In this document: in pieces, positions 17,484-26,678 of the stretch
Numbering within the stretch: the first letter of the stretch is position 1
Layout of the letters: each line of letters opens with the position of its first letter
Source of the DNA: Marivita sp046591575
Lineage (GTDB): Bacteria > Pseudomonadota > Alphaproteobacteria > Rhodobacterales > Rhodobacteraceae
Direction of reading: 5' to 3'
NCBI RefSeq assembly: GCF_046591575.1
Contig: NZ_JBIQWA010000003.1
Location: 434,001-498,000 of the forward strand
Length of the DNA: 64,000 bases
The notes under the pieces: model-generated
Told to the model about the DNA's origin: nothing
What the model saw: only the letters and a program-made list of their open reading frames with translations
The model's database searches: none
Program-made: the position numbers and the translations under genes

Positions 17484-19085
17484 TTAACCCGCATGCGCGG
17501 CAACAGGTCCGGTGGCACGCTGCGCGGCCATCCATCTGTCCAGCGCGGCAATCTGATCCTGGCTCAGACGCAGACCCAGTTTGTTGCGTCGCCAGACCAC
17601 ATCCTCGGCCGTTCTGGCAAATTCATGCGCCATCAGCCAACGGACTTCGGCCTCGGTCAGTGTCGCGCCGAAATCGCGGCCCATATCCGTGATCGTTTTG
17701 GCGTCGCCAGCAATATCCTTGGCCTCGGTTCCATAGGCGCGGACCAGGCGGCGTGCCCAGAACTCTGACAAAAACGGATATGTATCAGCGAGTTGACGCA
17801 CATTGGCCTCGATCCCGTCGACTGCGAAATCACCACCGGGAAGCGGCACACCCGCCGTCCATTTGCCCGAAACGTCGGGCAGATGCTCGGCGATCTTTTC
17901 AAGAGCGGTTTCTGCAAGACGGCGATAGGTGGTGATTTTACCGCCGAACACGTTCAGCACCGGCGCCCCACCCTGCGTGTCGACTTTCAGCGTATAATCC
18001 CGCGTCGCGGCCGTCGCGCTGGATGCACCATCATCGTAAAGCGGCCGCACGCCCGAATAGGTCCAGACCACATCGTCATTGCCAAGGTTTTGCTTGAAAT
18101 ACTGATTTGCGAAATTCAGCAAATAGGATTGCTCTTCCGGGGTACAGGTTGGCGGGTTTGACGGATCGTCATGTTCGGCATCCGTTGTCCCGATCAGCGT
18201 AAAATCGGTTTCGTAAGGTATGGCAAAGATGATCCGGCCGTCAGTGCCTTGAAAGAAATAGCATTTGTCATGATCATAAAGCCTGCGGGTGACAATATGC
18301 GAGCCGCGCACCAGACGGACGCCTTCGGTCGCATTCAGGCGCATTTTGGTGTGGATGATGTCGCCGACCCAGGGTCCACCGGCATTCACCAGCATTCTGG
18401 CGTGATGAATTTGCGTCTCGCCATTTTCGGTATTTTGCGTTTCGATACACCACAGATCGCCCTCGCGCCGGGTCGACAGCACCTTGGTGCGGGTCAGGAT
18501 CGTGGCCCCCCGGGCCTGCGCATCGCGGGCGTTCAAAACCACCAGCCGCGAATCTTCGACCCAGCAATCCGAATATTCATAGGCGCTGGCAAATCTGTCC
18601 TCTAGCGGTGCCCCCTCTGGCGTGCCGTTCAAAGACACAGTCGACGTGCCCGGCAGAATTTTGCGCCCCCCCAAATGGTCATACATGAACAGCCCAAGCC
18701 GGATCAGCCAGGCGGGGCGCCGGCCCTTCATCCAGGGCATGACAACGCTGAGCAAACGGGATGTCGGCGTGTCGGAGTCGAACCGCATATCCTTATGATA
18801 CGGCAGAATAAATCGCATCGGCCAACTGATATGCGGCATCGCGCGCAGCAACACTTCCCGTTCAACCAAGGCTTCGCGCACCAGCCGGAATTCAAAATAC
18901 TCCAGATATCTCAGACCGCCGTGGAACAGCTTGGTCGACGATGACGAGGTGGCCGAGGCCAGATCGTTCATCTCCGCCAGGGTGACAGACAGCCCCCGAC
19001 CTGCCGCATCGCGGGCGATGCCGCATCCATTGATGCCGCCACCGATGATAAACAGATCTGTGGCTGTGATGTCTGGGGTGCTCAC
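17484..19085 (-). CDS. glpD: Glycerol-3-phosphate dehydrogenase, aerobic FAD type
   Basis: A 533-aa membrane-associated flavoprotein that oxidises glycerol 3-phosphate to dihydroxyacetone phosphate and passes electrons to quinone. The FAD-binding motif DLFIIGGGINGCGIARDAAG is near residue 10. SSSSTKLFHGGLRYLEYFEF and GGKITTYRRLAE are family landmarks. I place the start at the GTG at 19085 (VSTPDITATD), preceded by GGAGGACC; the longer frame to 19262 runs into the divergent promoter region. It works with glpK and is likely repressed by the divergent glpR. Confidence 0.95.
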   Translation of the reverse strand: MSTPDITATDLFIIGGGINGCGIARDAAGRGLSVTLAEMNDLASATSSSSTKLFHGGLRYLEYFEFRLVREALVEREVLLRAMPHISWPMRFILPYHKDMRFDSDTPTSRLLSVVMPWMKGRRPAWLIRLGLFMYDHLGGRKILPGTSTVSLNGTPEGAPLEDRFASAYEYSDCWVEDSRLVVLNARDAQARGATILTRTKVLSTRREGDLWCIETQNTENGETQIHHARMLVNAGGPWVGDIIHTKMRLNATEGVRLVRGSHIVTRRLYDHDKCYFFQGTDGRIIFAIPYETDFTLIGTTDAEHDDPSNPPTCTPEEQSYLLNFANQYFKQNLGNDDVVWTYSGVRPLYDDGASSATAATRDYTLKVDTQGGAPVLNVFGGKITTYRRLAETALEKIAEHLPDVSGKWTAGVPLPGGDFAVDGIEANVRQLADTYPFLSEFWARRLVRAYGTEAKDIAGDAKTITDMGRDFGATLTEAEVRWLMAHEFARTAEDVVWRRNKLGLRLSQDQIAALDRWMAAQRATGPVAAHAG

Positions 19086-19156
19086 CGGACGGGTCCTCCG
19101 CAGGCTTGTTTGGCCCAAACTATCGCAAGACAGGGGCGGCAACGCAAGGCATTTAC

Positions 19157-19171
19157 GTTCGCAATTGTTCG
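19157..19171. promoter_or_regulatory. Direct repeat GTTCG-N5-GTTCG in glpD/glpR divergent promoter
   Basis: GTTCG at 19157-19161 and 19167-19171 repeat with a 10-bp period between glpD and glpR. DeoR-family repressors often bind such repeats, so this is a possible GlpR operator. The match is short and the call is weak. Confidence 0.3.
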
Positions 19172-19323
19172 TATAATCACAATTCTGAGGACAAGCGAAA
19201 AATTCCGCGCTGTTCATTTTCTCATGACACAGGTTAATTTGACAACACCGGTGCCGAGTCACGATGCCGGATCTGTCCCTGACCGCACGGTGATGCGTGC
19301 GCCACCCAAACCGAGCAGCGCCT

Positions 19324-20091
19324 ATGTCTCATGCCTTTCGCCACCGGGAAATCCTTGAAATCGCGCGTCAGGACGGGAAAGTCACTGTCGAAGGGCTGGC
19401 ACGGCATTTCGGTGTGACCCACCAAACAATCCGGCGCGACCTGAGCGATCTGGCCGATACCGGTCAGGTCGAGCGCGTGCATGGTGGCGCGATGCTGCCC
19501 TCCGGGACCAGCAATATCGGCTATGAGGAACGCCGCCGGCTGAATTTCGATAGCAAAACCGCAATGGCCAAAGCCTGCGCCGCGCGTATTCCTGACGACA
19601 TTTCGCTGTTTCTGAACATCGGCACCAGTACCGAGGCCGTCGCCAAAGAGCTGCGCTCGCACCGGAACCTGCTTGTGGTGACGAACAACATGAATGTGGC
19701 AACCATTCTTGCCACGAACCCGGACTGCCAGGTTGTGGTCACCGGCGGCAATTTGCGGCGGACCGATGGCGGGCTGGTTGGCAAACTGGCGACCGACACC
19801 ATCCTGCAGTTCAAATTCGATCTGGCCATTATCGGGTGTTCGGCTTTGGATCAGGATGGCGATCTGCTTGATTTCGACATTCAGGAGGTCGGTGTCAGCC
19901 AGGCCATATTGCAGCAATCGCGACAGACCTTTCTGGTTGCGGATGCCTCAAAACTGCGGCGCAGCGCACCGGCGCGGATTGCATCGCTGGAACAGGTGGC
20001 CTGCCTGTTCACCGATGCCGATCTGCCCGGCGATCTTCCGGAACAGTGCCGCGACTGGGGCACCGAAGTGGTGATCACCCCACCCCAATAG
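19324..20091 (+). CDS. glpR: DeoR-family regulator of glycerol metabolism
   Basis: A 255-aa DeoR/GlpR repressor. The N-terminal winged helix-turn-helix reads VTVEGLARHFGVTHQTIRRDL (about residues 19-39). The C-terminal DeoRC sensor has the sugar-phosphate-binding signatures LFLNIGTSTEAVAKEL and DGGLVGKLATD. It is divergent from glpD, the usual place for a glycerol 3-phosphate-responsive GlpR that represses glpD and glpK. Confidence 0.88.
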   Translation: MSHAFRHREILEIARQDGKVTVEGLARHFGVTHQTIRRDLSDLADTGQVERVHGGAMLPSGTSNIGYEERRRLNFDSKTAMAKACAARIPDDISLFLNIGTSTEAVAKELRSHRNLLVVTNNMNVATILATNPDCQVVVTGGNLRRTDGGLVGKLATDTILQFKFDLAIIGCSALDQDGDLLDFDIQEVGVSQAILQQSRQTFLVADASKLRRSAPARIASLEQVACLFTDADLPGDLPEQCRDWGTEVVITPPQ

Positions 20092-20114
20092 TGCCGTGAT
20101 ACGCGTTGCCCGGC

Positions 20115-21137
20115 CTAAGCGGACACCGCACTCAGGGACGCGCGCAGCCTGAGAGAGCTTTGCACTTCGATGACCCCGCCGGTGCTGCGCTTTTCGACCA
20201 TGTCGATCAATGCGGCGGCTGCGCGTTTGCCCATTTCACGGTGCGGCACATGCACCGTGGTCAGCGGGGGGGTCACGATCCGCGCCAGTTCGATATCGTC
20301 AAATCCGGTGATGGACACATCCTCGGGCACGGACAGGCCCATTTCGCGCACCTTGCGCATCGCACCAGCCGCCAGAACATCATTGCCACACATGATCGCC
20401 GTTGGCGGATCGCCCATGCGCAACAGCTCTTCACAGGCCGTGGCCCCGTTTTCTATCTCGTAAGGTGTTTCGATGACCCTGAGTCTATCCGTCGCGATAC
20501 CTGCCTTGCACAGACCGTCATAGATGCCCGCCAAACGATCACGGGCCCGGTCATTGCCGCTGGTGATCCCCGAGATGACCGCGATATTGCGGTGGCCCAT
20601 CCCGGTGACCGCTTCGGTAAGCGCCCGCATGGATGCACGATTGTCGAACCCGACGGTGGGATGATCGCTTTCGGGATGATAGGCCCAGGCCGACAAGGAT
20701 GGCACGCCCTGACGTTGCAGGTAGCGGTACAAGGCGGGGTCACGGTCATATCCGATCAGTAGCAAACCATCCGCACCCCGGGCCACAAGCGCCCGGATCT
20801 GCTCTTCTTCGATCTTTGGCTGATACGCCGAGCTTGAGACAAGCAGCGTGTAGCCCTTTTCATGCAGTTCTTCCTGAAAGGCCTGAAGACCGCGCGCGAA
20901 AATCGCGTTTTCCATGGTCGGAATAATCGCCCCGATTGTGAAGGTGCGCTTTGCCGCCATCACACGGGCCCCGAAATTCGGCGTATAGCCAAGCTGTTCC
21001 ACCGCAAGCATCACGCGCCTGCGAGTACGTTCGACAACCCGGTCCGGCGAATTCAGACAGCGCGAGACAGTCGCCGTCGAGACTCCGGCGGTTTTCGCCA
21101 CATCGTCCAGTGTTGGGACAGAACGCATGTCACTCAT
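20115..21137 (-). CDS. LacI-family repressor of the DHPS operon
   Basis: A 340-aa LacI/GntR-I repressor. The N-terminal helix-turn-helix is PTLDDVAKTAGVSTATVSRC followed by the hinge LGYTPNFGARVMAAK. The periplasmic-binding-like effector domain begins at TFTIGAIIPTMENAIF. I chose MSDMRSV at 21137 because AAAGGACC precedes it. It is divergent from the hps operon, and two palindromic operators lie between them, so it probably represses hps genes and itself. The effector is not known from sequence; DHPS or a pathway intermediate is expected. Confidence 0.88.
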   Translation of the reverse strand: MSDMRSVPTLDDVAKTAGVSTATVSRCLNSPDRVVERTRRRVMLAVEQLGYTPNFGARVMAAKRTFTIGAIIPTMENAIFARGLQAFQEELHEKGYTLLVSSSAYQPKIEEEQIRALVARGADGLLLIGYDRDPALYRYLQRQGVPSLSAWAYHPESDHPTVGFDNRASMRALTEAVTGMGHRNIAVISGITSGNDRARDRLAGIYDGLCKAGIATDRLRVIETPYEIENGATACEELLRMGDPPTAIMCGNDVLAAGAMRKVREMGLSVPEDVSITGFDDIELARIVTPPLTTVHVPHREMGKRAAAALIDMVEKRSTGGVIEVQSSLRLRASLSAVSA

Positions 21138-21208
21138 CTTTGGTCCTTTGCACACACCCACTTGGAACAGACTACCATGAAGCTCGGGATAGGAAAACGC
21201 GACCAAAA

Positions 21209-21222
21209 TGTAAGCGCTTGCA
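21209..21222. promoter_or_regulatory. LacI-type operator O1 (TGTAAGCGCTTGCA)
   Basis: TGTAAGCGCTTGCA has the central CG and flanking palindrome of LacI-family operators. It is 72-85 bp upstream of the repressor start. Confidence 0.7.
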
Positions 21223-21231
21223 TGAATCGAA

Positions 21232-21245
21232 TGTAAGGGCTTACA
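21232..21245. promoter_or_regulatory. LacI-type operator O2 (TGTAAGGGCTTACA)
   Basis: TGTAAGGGCTTACA is a second palindrome, 23 bp from O1 and 39-52 bp before the first operon gene. The paired sites suggest cooperative binding over both promoters. Confidence 0.7.
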
Positions 21246-21283
21246 CTCGATGCAGAATCAGCATTTTCTTACGAGGGGCCAGG

Positions 21284-21469
21284 ATGTTTTTGTACGCAGC
21301 ACTTGTGGTCTTTGTCGTGTATTTCGCCAATGTCGCTTTGGGCGCATTCGCGAATGCCGCCATTCTGGGGGACGTGGGCGAAATGCTGGTTCTGTTCGCC
21401 GCGTCAATATTGTTCGTCGTGGCCATTCTTCAAAAAGAGGCTGACCGAAACAACAAAAACGGCAGCTGA
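21284..21469 (+). CDS. Small membrane protein, 61 aa, first gene of hps operon
   Basis: A 61-residue protein with two hydrophobic segments (AALVVFVVYFANVALGAF and MLVLFAASILFVVAIL) joined by an Asp/Glu-containing turn and ending in a charged tail. It lies 22 bp before the TRAP binding-protein gene and just after the LacI operators. AGGGGCCAGG precedes the start. I do not recognise a named family. The context suggests a small accessory protein of the TRAP transporter. Confidence 0.7.
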   Translation: MFLYAALVVFVVYFANVALGAFANAAILGDVGEMLVLFAASILFVVAILQKEADRNNKNGS

Positions 21470-21491
21470 ACGTCTATCGGGAGGAGACCAG

Positions 21492-22640
21492 ATGACTGAA
21501 GATCGCAAAGAGCTCGAGTCTGTCGAGCGCCGCAACTTTCTGAAAATTATGGGCACAAGCGGGTTTACCGCCGCTGTGGTCGCTGGTGCCGGCGGTCTGC
21601 TTTGGTCGTCAGAGGCAGCGGCACAATCCGCAAATGAAGAGCGCGAGCGCGAAAACGCGGCCGAGCACACGATGGTGATTGCAACAGCTTATGTGCTGGG
21701 CGCGTCGCGCAGCTATCCGATCATGCAGCTGGACCTGAAGGAAAACATTCAGAACGCCACCAATGGCAAGGTCTATGTCAAACTGGCTCCGGGCGGTCAG
21801 CTGGGTGCGGGTGGCGCGCTGGTGCAGGCGGTTCAGGGCGGCACCATTCAGGCCGCGCAGCACTCGCTGGCCAACTTTGCGCCGTTCGCCTCTACGGTGG
21901 ACCTGATCAACATGCCGTATCTGTGCGGCTCGAACCAGCGGTTTACCAATCTTGTAACCTCTGATTTCTGGAACACCGAAGTTCATCCAAAGGTCGAAGA
22001 GGCAGGATTTAAGGCATTGTTTTATGTCAATATTGACCCGCGCGTTGTGGCAGTTCGCAAAGGCGGGGCCGGTGCGGTGCTAAGCCCCGGCGATCTGGAC
22101 GGCGTGAAATTCCGCGTTCCCGGCTCCAAAATGTTGCAGCAATATTACCGCATGGTTGGCGCAAACCCGACCCCGGTTGCCTGGGGTGAGACACCATCGG
22201 CCATCAAGCAAGGTGTGGCAGACGCGCTTGATCCATCGGTTGGCGCGCTTTACGTGTTTGGTTTCCAGGACATCCTGAGCTATGTGACCTTCACCCAGGC
22301 CGTGCCGGACAGCCAGGTTTATTCCTGTAACCTGGAATGGTTCAATTCCATGCCCGCCGACATTCAGGAAGGCATCATGTGGGGTTCTGAAATGACCGCC
22401 CATCAGAACCTGTCCAAAGTCCCCTCTGCGCGCGCCTATGCGATGGCAGAGCTGTCAAAAGCGGGGGTCGAATTCCATTCCCTGAGCGATGATCAACTGG
22501 CGGAATGGAAAGACGCCGGTGGATACCAGCGGCCGGAATGGGATGAATTCAAGACCGAACTGGCCGGGTCCATGGAGGCGTTTGCCAAGATGGAAGAAGC
22601 GGCCGGGACGCAAGGCAAGTATTTCGTCCACGACGCCTGA
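21492..22640 (+). CDS. hpsK: TRAP transporter solute-binding protein for DHPS (DctP type)
   Basis: A 382-aa DctP-family periplasmic binding protein. The N-terminus has a twin-arginine motif, SVERRNFLKIMG, followed by a hydrophobic stretch, so it is probably exported folded by Tat. The family region GQLGAGGALVQAVQGGTIQ and the substrate-binding Arg region GVKFRVPGSKM are visible. In this operon with hpsN it should bind 2,3-dihydroxypropane-1-sulfonate. The symbol follows the Ruegeria/Roseovarius naming as I recall it. Confidence 0.85.
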   Translation: MTEDRKELESVERRNFLKIMGTSGFTAAVVAGAGGLLWSSEAAAQSANEERERENAAEHTMVIATAYVLGASRSYPIMQLDLKENIQNATNGKVYVKLAPGGQLGAGGALVQAVQGGTIQAAQHSLANFAPFASTVDLINMPYLCGSNQRFTNLVTSDFWNTEVHPKVEEAGFKALFYVNIDPRVVAVRKGGAGAVLSPGDLDGVKFRVPGSKMLQQYYRMVGANPTPVAWGETPSAIKQGVADALDPSVGALYVFGFQDILSYVTFTQAVPDSQVYSCNLEWFNSMPADIQEGIMWGSEMTAHQNLSKVPSARAYAMAELSKAGVEFHSLSDDQLAEWKDAGGYQRPEWDEFKTELAGSMEAFAKMEEAAGTQGKYFVHDA

Positions 22641-22647
22641 TCTGACG

Positions 22648-22673
22648 GGCGCGCCCTGACACCGGGGCGCGCC
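22648..22673 (+). terminator. Intra-operon hairpin after hpsK
   Basis: A 9-bp GC stem (GGCGCGCCC / GGGCGCGCC) followed by GTTTTT. It would end part of the transcripts, leaving more binding protein than permease, as is common in TRAP and ABC operons. Confidence 0.75.
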
Positions 22674-22750
22674 GTTTTTCTGTCCCAGCATAGAGACCGA
22701 ACACGCAGCGCGGCGTGACGCAGGATCTATGCGCAGCGAAAGGACATTTT

Positions 22751-23263
22751 ATGTCGATTTGGCGTCGAATTGATCGGGATGCCGAACGGTGGTTGCTTCT
22801 TGTGTTCTACGTGATGCTCGTTGCCACAATGGCCATCGAAGTGCTGCGCCGCGAGGTCTTTTCCTACTCCTCTATCTGGGGCGAAGAGATCGTCCGCTAT
22901 TCATTTATCTACCTGGCATGGGTCGGGGCCGCCGCAGCGGTCAAGGAACGCGCCCATATCCGCATTGACGTGATCATGCACTACCTTGGGCCACGCACCA
23001 AAGCGGTGCTGTATATCTTTGGCGATCTGGTCATGTTCGGCGTCGCGATCATCGCGCTCATCTGGTCATTAGAAACCGTCCACGTCTCCTATAAATTCGG
23101 CTCGGTGACGCATGGACTGCGTATTTCGAACGTGTGGTTCCTGATGGCGGTGCCGTTGGGATTTGCCCTGATGATCTGGCGGCTGATCCAATCCCTGCTG
23201 CGCGATGTGCGGTCTCTTCGTGACGGAACCCCCGTCTACGAAGGCGACAAGCTGTTTGATTGA
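22751..23263 (+). CDS. hpsL: TRAP transporter small permease for DHPS (DctQ type)
   Basis: A 170-aa membrane protein with four hydrophobic segments, the DctQ pattern. It has the typical SIWGEEIVRYSFIYLAWVGA and KERAHIRIDV segments. DctQ joins the periplasmic binding protein to the large permease. It lies 110 bp after hpsK, with the hairpin between, and 12 bp before hpsM. Confidence 0.88.
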   Translation: MSIWRRIDRDAERWLLLVFYVMLVATMAIEVLRREVFSYSSIWGEEIVRYSFIYLAWVGAAAAVKERAHIRIDVIMHYLGPRTKAVLYIFGDLVMFGVAIIALIWSLETVHVSYKFGSVTHGLRISNVWFLMAVPLGFALMIWRLIQSLLRDVRSLRDGTPVYEGDKLFD

Positions 23264-23275
23264 GGAGCCGCACCG

Positions 23276-24604
23276 ATGCTTTGGCAAACCATGAACCAAA
23301 CAGTCGAGCTGGGCTGGGATTTCTACGCGCCCGTGATCCTGTTTGTTGTGCTGATCGCGCTGGCGGTGCCGGTCTGGGCGGCGATCGGAACATCCGCCAT
23401 TACCATGCTGTTGATGTCCGGCGATCTGCCTCTGAGCCTTGTGGGCGAGCGCCTGTTCACCGGGATCGACGCGTTCGCGCTGACAGCGGTGCCGCTGTTC
23501 ATCCTGACCGGGGACGTTCTGGTGCGCACCGGCCTGTCGCGCAAATTTCTGGATGTGGCCGAAGCGTTGACCTGTTTTGCCAAGGGGGGCTTTGGGTCAG
23601 CAACCGTTCTGGTCTGTGGCATGTTCGCCGCGATCTCGGGATCGGATGCGGCGGGCGCGGCAGCGGTGGGTCGGATGACCATCGCCCGGCTTGTTGAAAG
23701 CGGCTACCCCCGCCCCTATGCCTGTGCGCTGGTGGCAGCCGGGGCCTGTACCGGCATCCTGATCCCGCCGTCGATTGCCTATATCATCATCGGGCTTGTT
23801 CTGGGCATTTCGGCCTCAACGCTGTTTCTGGCCGCGCTGATCCCCGGATTGGCAATTCTGATTTCAATCCTGATCACCAACATCATCATGAACCGCATCT
23901 ACAAATACGAAGGCGGCGGCAACATGTCGATGGGCGAGTGGGCGGGCAATCTGGCTCGTGCGCTCAAGTCCGGATGGTATGCGTTCATCGTGCCCGGCAT
24001 CATCTTTTACGGCATCTTTTCAGGCCGCCTGACCCCAACCGAAGCCGGAGCGACAGCGGTGGTCGTGACCATCATCATGGGCTTCATCCTGCGCACCCTG
24101 TCCTTTGCCGATTTTCCGGCGATGCTGGTCAGTTCGGCCAAGGTCAACGGGGTGATCCTACCCATCATCGCATTCTCGGCCCCGCTGGCCGAAGCATTGG
24201 CCATCATGGGGGTTCCGCAAGGCTTTGTGGCCGCCGTGACCGGCCTGACCGAAGAGCCGTGGATCTTGATCCTTTTGATGATCGGCATCCTGATCGCGGC
24301 GGGCTGCGTGATGGAGACCACACCCAACATCGTAATCCTTGCGCCGATCCTGCTGCCTTTGGCGGAAAACATCGGAATGAACGAAATTCAGTTCTGCATC
24401 ATGATGATCACTGCCTTGGGGGTCGGGTTCATCACACCGCCCCTCGGACTGAACCTTTTTGTTGTTTCGGGAATAACCGGTGAATCGATCCTCAAGATCG
24501 CTGTCTATGCTGTTCCCTTCGTGCTTTGCATGTTTGTTGTGGTGCTTCTGATCGCGTACATCCCGTCGATCTCGACCACGCTCTTGCCTGATATCTACAA
24601 GTAG
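23276..24604 (+). CDS. hpsM: TRAP transporter large permease for DHPS (DctM type)
   Basis: A 442-aa DctM permease with about 12 hydrophobic segments, the Na+-coupled transport unit. Signatures include FCAVPLFILTGDVLVRTGLS-like sequence near residue 80, the SGSDAAGAAAVGRM motif, and ILIPPSIAYIIIG. It ends 12 bp before hpsN. Together with hpsK and hpsL it should import DHPS. Confidence 0.9.
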   Translation: MLWQTMNQTVELGWDFYAPVILFVVLIALAVPVWAAIGTSAITMLLMSGDLPLSLVGERLFTGIDAFALTAVPLFILTGDVLVRTGLSRKFLDVAEALTCFAKGGFGSATVLVCGMFAAISGSDAAGAAAVGRMTIARLVESGYPRPYACALVAAGACTGILIPPSIAYIIIGLVLGISASTLFLAALIPGLAILISILITNIIMNRIYKYEGGGNMSMGEWAGNLARALKSGWYAFIVPGIIFYGIFSGRLTPTEAGATAVVVTIIMGFILRTLSFADFPAMLVSSAKVNGVILPIIAFSAPLAEALAIMGVPQGFVAAVTGLTEEPWILILLMIGILIAAGCVMETTPNIVILAPILLPLAENIGMNEIQFCIMMITALGVGFITPPLGLNLFVVSGITGESILKIAVYAVPFVLCMFVVVLLIAYIPSISTTLLPDIYK

Positions 24605-24616
24605 GACCTTCCTCAC

Positions 24617-25924
24617 ATGACACGTGAATACCTGAAAAAAGCGACCCTGACGGCGAAATCGGATGCCTCCGAAGTGCATGAGACGGTCAAGTCGATCCTG
24701 GCGGATATCGAGGCAGGCGGCGACGCAAAAGCGATGGAATACGCGGCCCGGTTCGACAAATACGACGGCAACGTCCTGTTGACAGCCGAAGATATCGAAG
24801 CGGCCTGTGCCTTGGTGCCGGACAAGCTCAAGCGCGATATCGAATTTGCCCATGCCAATGTGAAACGGTTCGCCGAAGCGCAGAAAGCAACGGTATCGGA
24901 TGTCGAGGTCGAGATCGTGCCGGGCATGATTGCCGGTCAAAAGGCGATCCCGGTGGATGCGGCGGGCTGCTACGTGCCCGGCGGGCGCTACAGCCACATC
25001 GCGTCGGCCATCATGACCGTCACCACCGCCAAGGTTGCGGGCTGCCATCACATCACCGCCTGTTCCCCGCCCCGCCCCGGCGTGGGTGTGGCTCCGGCCA
25101 TCGTGTTTGCCGCGCATATCTGTGGTGCCGACAAGATCATGGCGATGGGCGGTGTGCAGGGCGTGGCCGCGATGACCTTTGGCCTGTTCGGTCTGCCCAA
25201 GGCCAATATCCTTGTTGGCCCGGGTAATCAGTTTGTGGCAGAGGCCAAGCGCATCCTGTTTGGCCGCGTCGGCATTGACATGATCGCCGGCCCCACCGAC
25301 AGCCTGATCCTTGCCGACAAAACCGCCGATCCGCATATCGTCGCCACGGATCTCGTGAGCCAGGCCGAGCATGGCTACAATTCCCCCGTCTGGCTGGTCA
25401 CCGATGATCGCGCGCTGGCCGAGACCGTGATGGACATGGTGCCCGGTCTGATCGACGACCTGCCCGAGCTGAACAGCCAGAATGCCGCCGCCGCATGGCG
25501 CGATTATGCCGAGGTGATTGTCTGCGACACGCGCGAAGAGATGGCCGCCTGTTCCGACGATTACGCGCCCGAGCATCTGACTGTTCAGGCCGAGGATCTG
25601 GATTGGTGGTTGGACCGCCTAACCTGCTACGGATCGCTGTTCCTTGGCGAAGAAACCACCGTGTCCTATGGCGACAAGGCGACCGGCACGAACCACGTTC
25701 TGCCCACTTCTGGCGCGGCCAGCTACACCGGCGGCCTGTCCGTTCATAAATACATGAAGATCGTCACCTGGCAGCGCGCCACCCGCGAAGGATCGCGCGC
25801 CGTGGCGGAAGCAACGGCGCGGATTTCGCGGCTTGAAGGCATGGAGGGCCATGCGCGTTCGGCAGATGTCCGGCTGGCAAAATACTTTCCCGGCGTGAAT
25901 TTCGACCTGACCGCCGATGGCTGA
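24617..25924 (+). CDS. hpsN: Sulfopropanediol 3-dehydrogenase (HisD-like)
   Basis: A 435-aa protein of the histidinol dehydrogenase fold. It oxidises (R)-DHPS in two NAD+-dependent steps to (R)-sulfolactate. The N-terminus MTREYLKKATLT closely resembles HpsN of roseobacters as I remember it. The zinc-site and HisD-family segments SQAEHGYNSP, APEHLTVQAED and GLSVHKYMK are present. A biosynthetic hisD would sit in a his operon and would not follow a TRAP transporter. It overlaps hpsO by 8 bp. Confidence 0.92.
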   Translation: MTREYLKKATLTAKSDASEVHETVKSILADIEAGGDAKAMEYAARFDKYDGNVLLTAEDIEAACALVPDKLKRDIEFAHANVKRFAEAQKATVSDVEVEIVPGMIAGQKAIPVDAAGCYVPGGRYSHIASAIMTVTTAKVAGCHHITACSPPRPGVGVAPAIVFAAHICGADKIMAMGGVQGVAAMTFGLFGLPKANILVGPGNQFVAEAKRILFGRVGIDMIAGPTDSLILADKTADPHIVATDLVSQAEHGYNSPVWLVTDDRALAETVMDMVPGLIDDLPELNSQNAAAAWRDYAEVIVCDTREEMAACSDDYAPEHLTVQAEDLDWWLDRLTCYGSLFLGEETTVSYGDKATGTNHVLPTSGAASYTGGLSVHKYMKIVTWQRATREGSRAVAEATARISRLEGMEGHARSADVRLAKYFPGVNFDLTADG

Positions 25925-26678
25925 CGCGGCCCGATTGTTTGACCTGACCGGGCGCGTTGCCGTGGTCACCGGGGCCAGTTCCGGCCTTGGTCGTCGCGCT
26001 GCGGTGACACTGGCTGCGGCAGGGGCCCAGGTTGTCGGCGTCGCACGGCGCAAGGATGCGCTGGCCGATCTGTGCTCCGAGATTGGCAAGGCGGCAGCCT
26101 ATGTCGTGGCCGATGTGGCCGATCGTGCTGCCCTCGGTGATTTGGTCACTGCCCTGACAACCCCGTTTGGATCACCTGATATCGTGGTCCACGCCGCCGG
26201 GATCAACACGCGTGAAGCCGCCGACGATGTGACGCCAGAGGCCTGGGACACAACGCTGGCGCTGAACCTTTCGGCACCGTTTTTTCTGTCTCAGGCGCTG
26301 GTTCCGGCGATGAAAGCCAAACGCTGGGGGCGGATCGTCAATTTTGCCTCGCTCCAGACCACGCGCGCCTTTCCGGGGGGCATCGCCTATGGCGCAACCA
26401 AAGCCGGGATTGGACAGCTGACCCGCGCCATGGCCGAAGCGTGGTCACGCGACGGGATCAACGCCAACGCCATCGGACCGGGCTTTTTTCCAACCGAGCT
26501 GACCGAAGCCGTCTTTTCCGACCCGGACCGTGCCGCGCGCAATGCCGCTCAAACCTGCATGCAGCGCAATGGAAGGCTGGAGGATTTGGACGGACCTTTG
26601 CTGTTTCTCTGCTCGGACGCGTCATCTTATGTCACCGGGCAGGTGTTGATGGTCGATGGGGGGTTCACCGCAAAATGA
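25917..26678 (+). CDS. hpsO: Short-chain dehydrogenase, DHPS 2-dehydrogenase candidate
   Basis: A 253-aa SDR. The cofactor motif is VTGASSGLGRRAAVT (TGxxxGxG), and the catalytic set includes Asn in LALNLSAPF, Ser in NFASLQT, and YGATKAG (YxxxK). In DHPS catabolism HpsO and HpsP are thought to interconvert the two DHPS enantiomers through the ketone so that HpsN can use both. Which enantiomer this enzyme takes cannot be read from sequence. It overlaps hpsN by 8 bp and hpsP by 4 bp (ATGA). Confidence 0.82.
   Translation: MADAARLFDLTGRVAVVTGASSGLGRRAAVTLAAAGAQVVGVARRKDALADLCSEIGKAAAYVVADVADRAALGDLVTALTTPFGSPDIVVHAAGINTREAADDVTPEAWDTTLALNLSAPFFLSQALVPAMKAKRWGRIVNFASLQTTRAFPGGIAYGATKAGIGQLTRAMAEAWSRDGINANAIGPGFFPTELTEAVFSDPDRAARNAAQTCMQRNGRLEDLDGPLLFLCSDASSYVTGQVLMVDGGFTAK

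Noticed and set aside
24158..25576. Minus-strand 472-aa frame opposite hpsM and hpsN
   Set aside because: It spans two recognised plus-strand genes and has shadow-like composition.
24617..25924. Biosynthetic histidinol dehydrogenase hisD
   Set aside because: The protein has the HisD fold, but the operon with TRAP transporter and hpsO/hpsP-type dehydrogenases and the N-terminal sequence fit HpsN.
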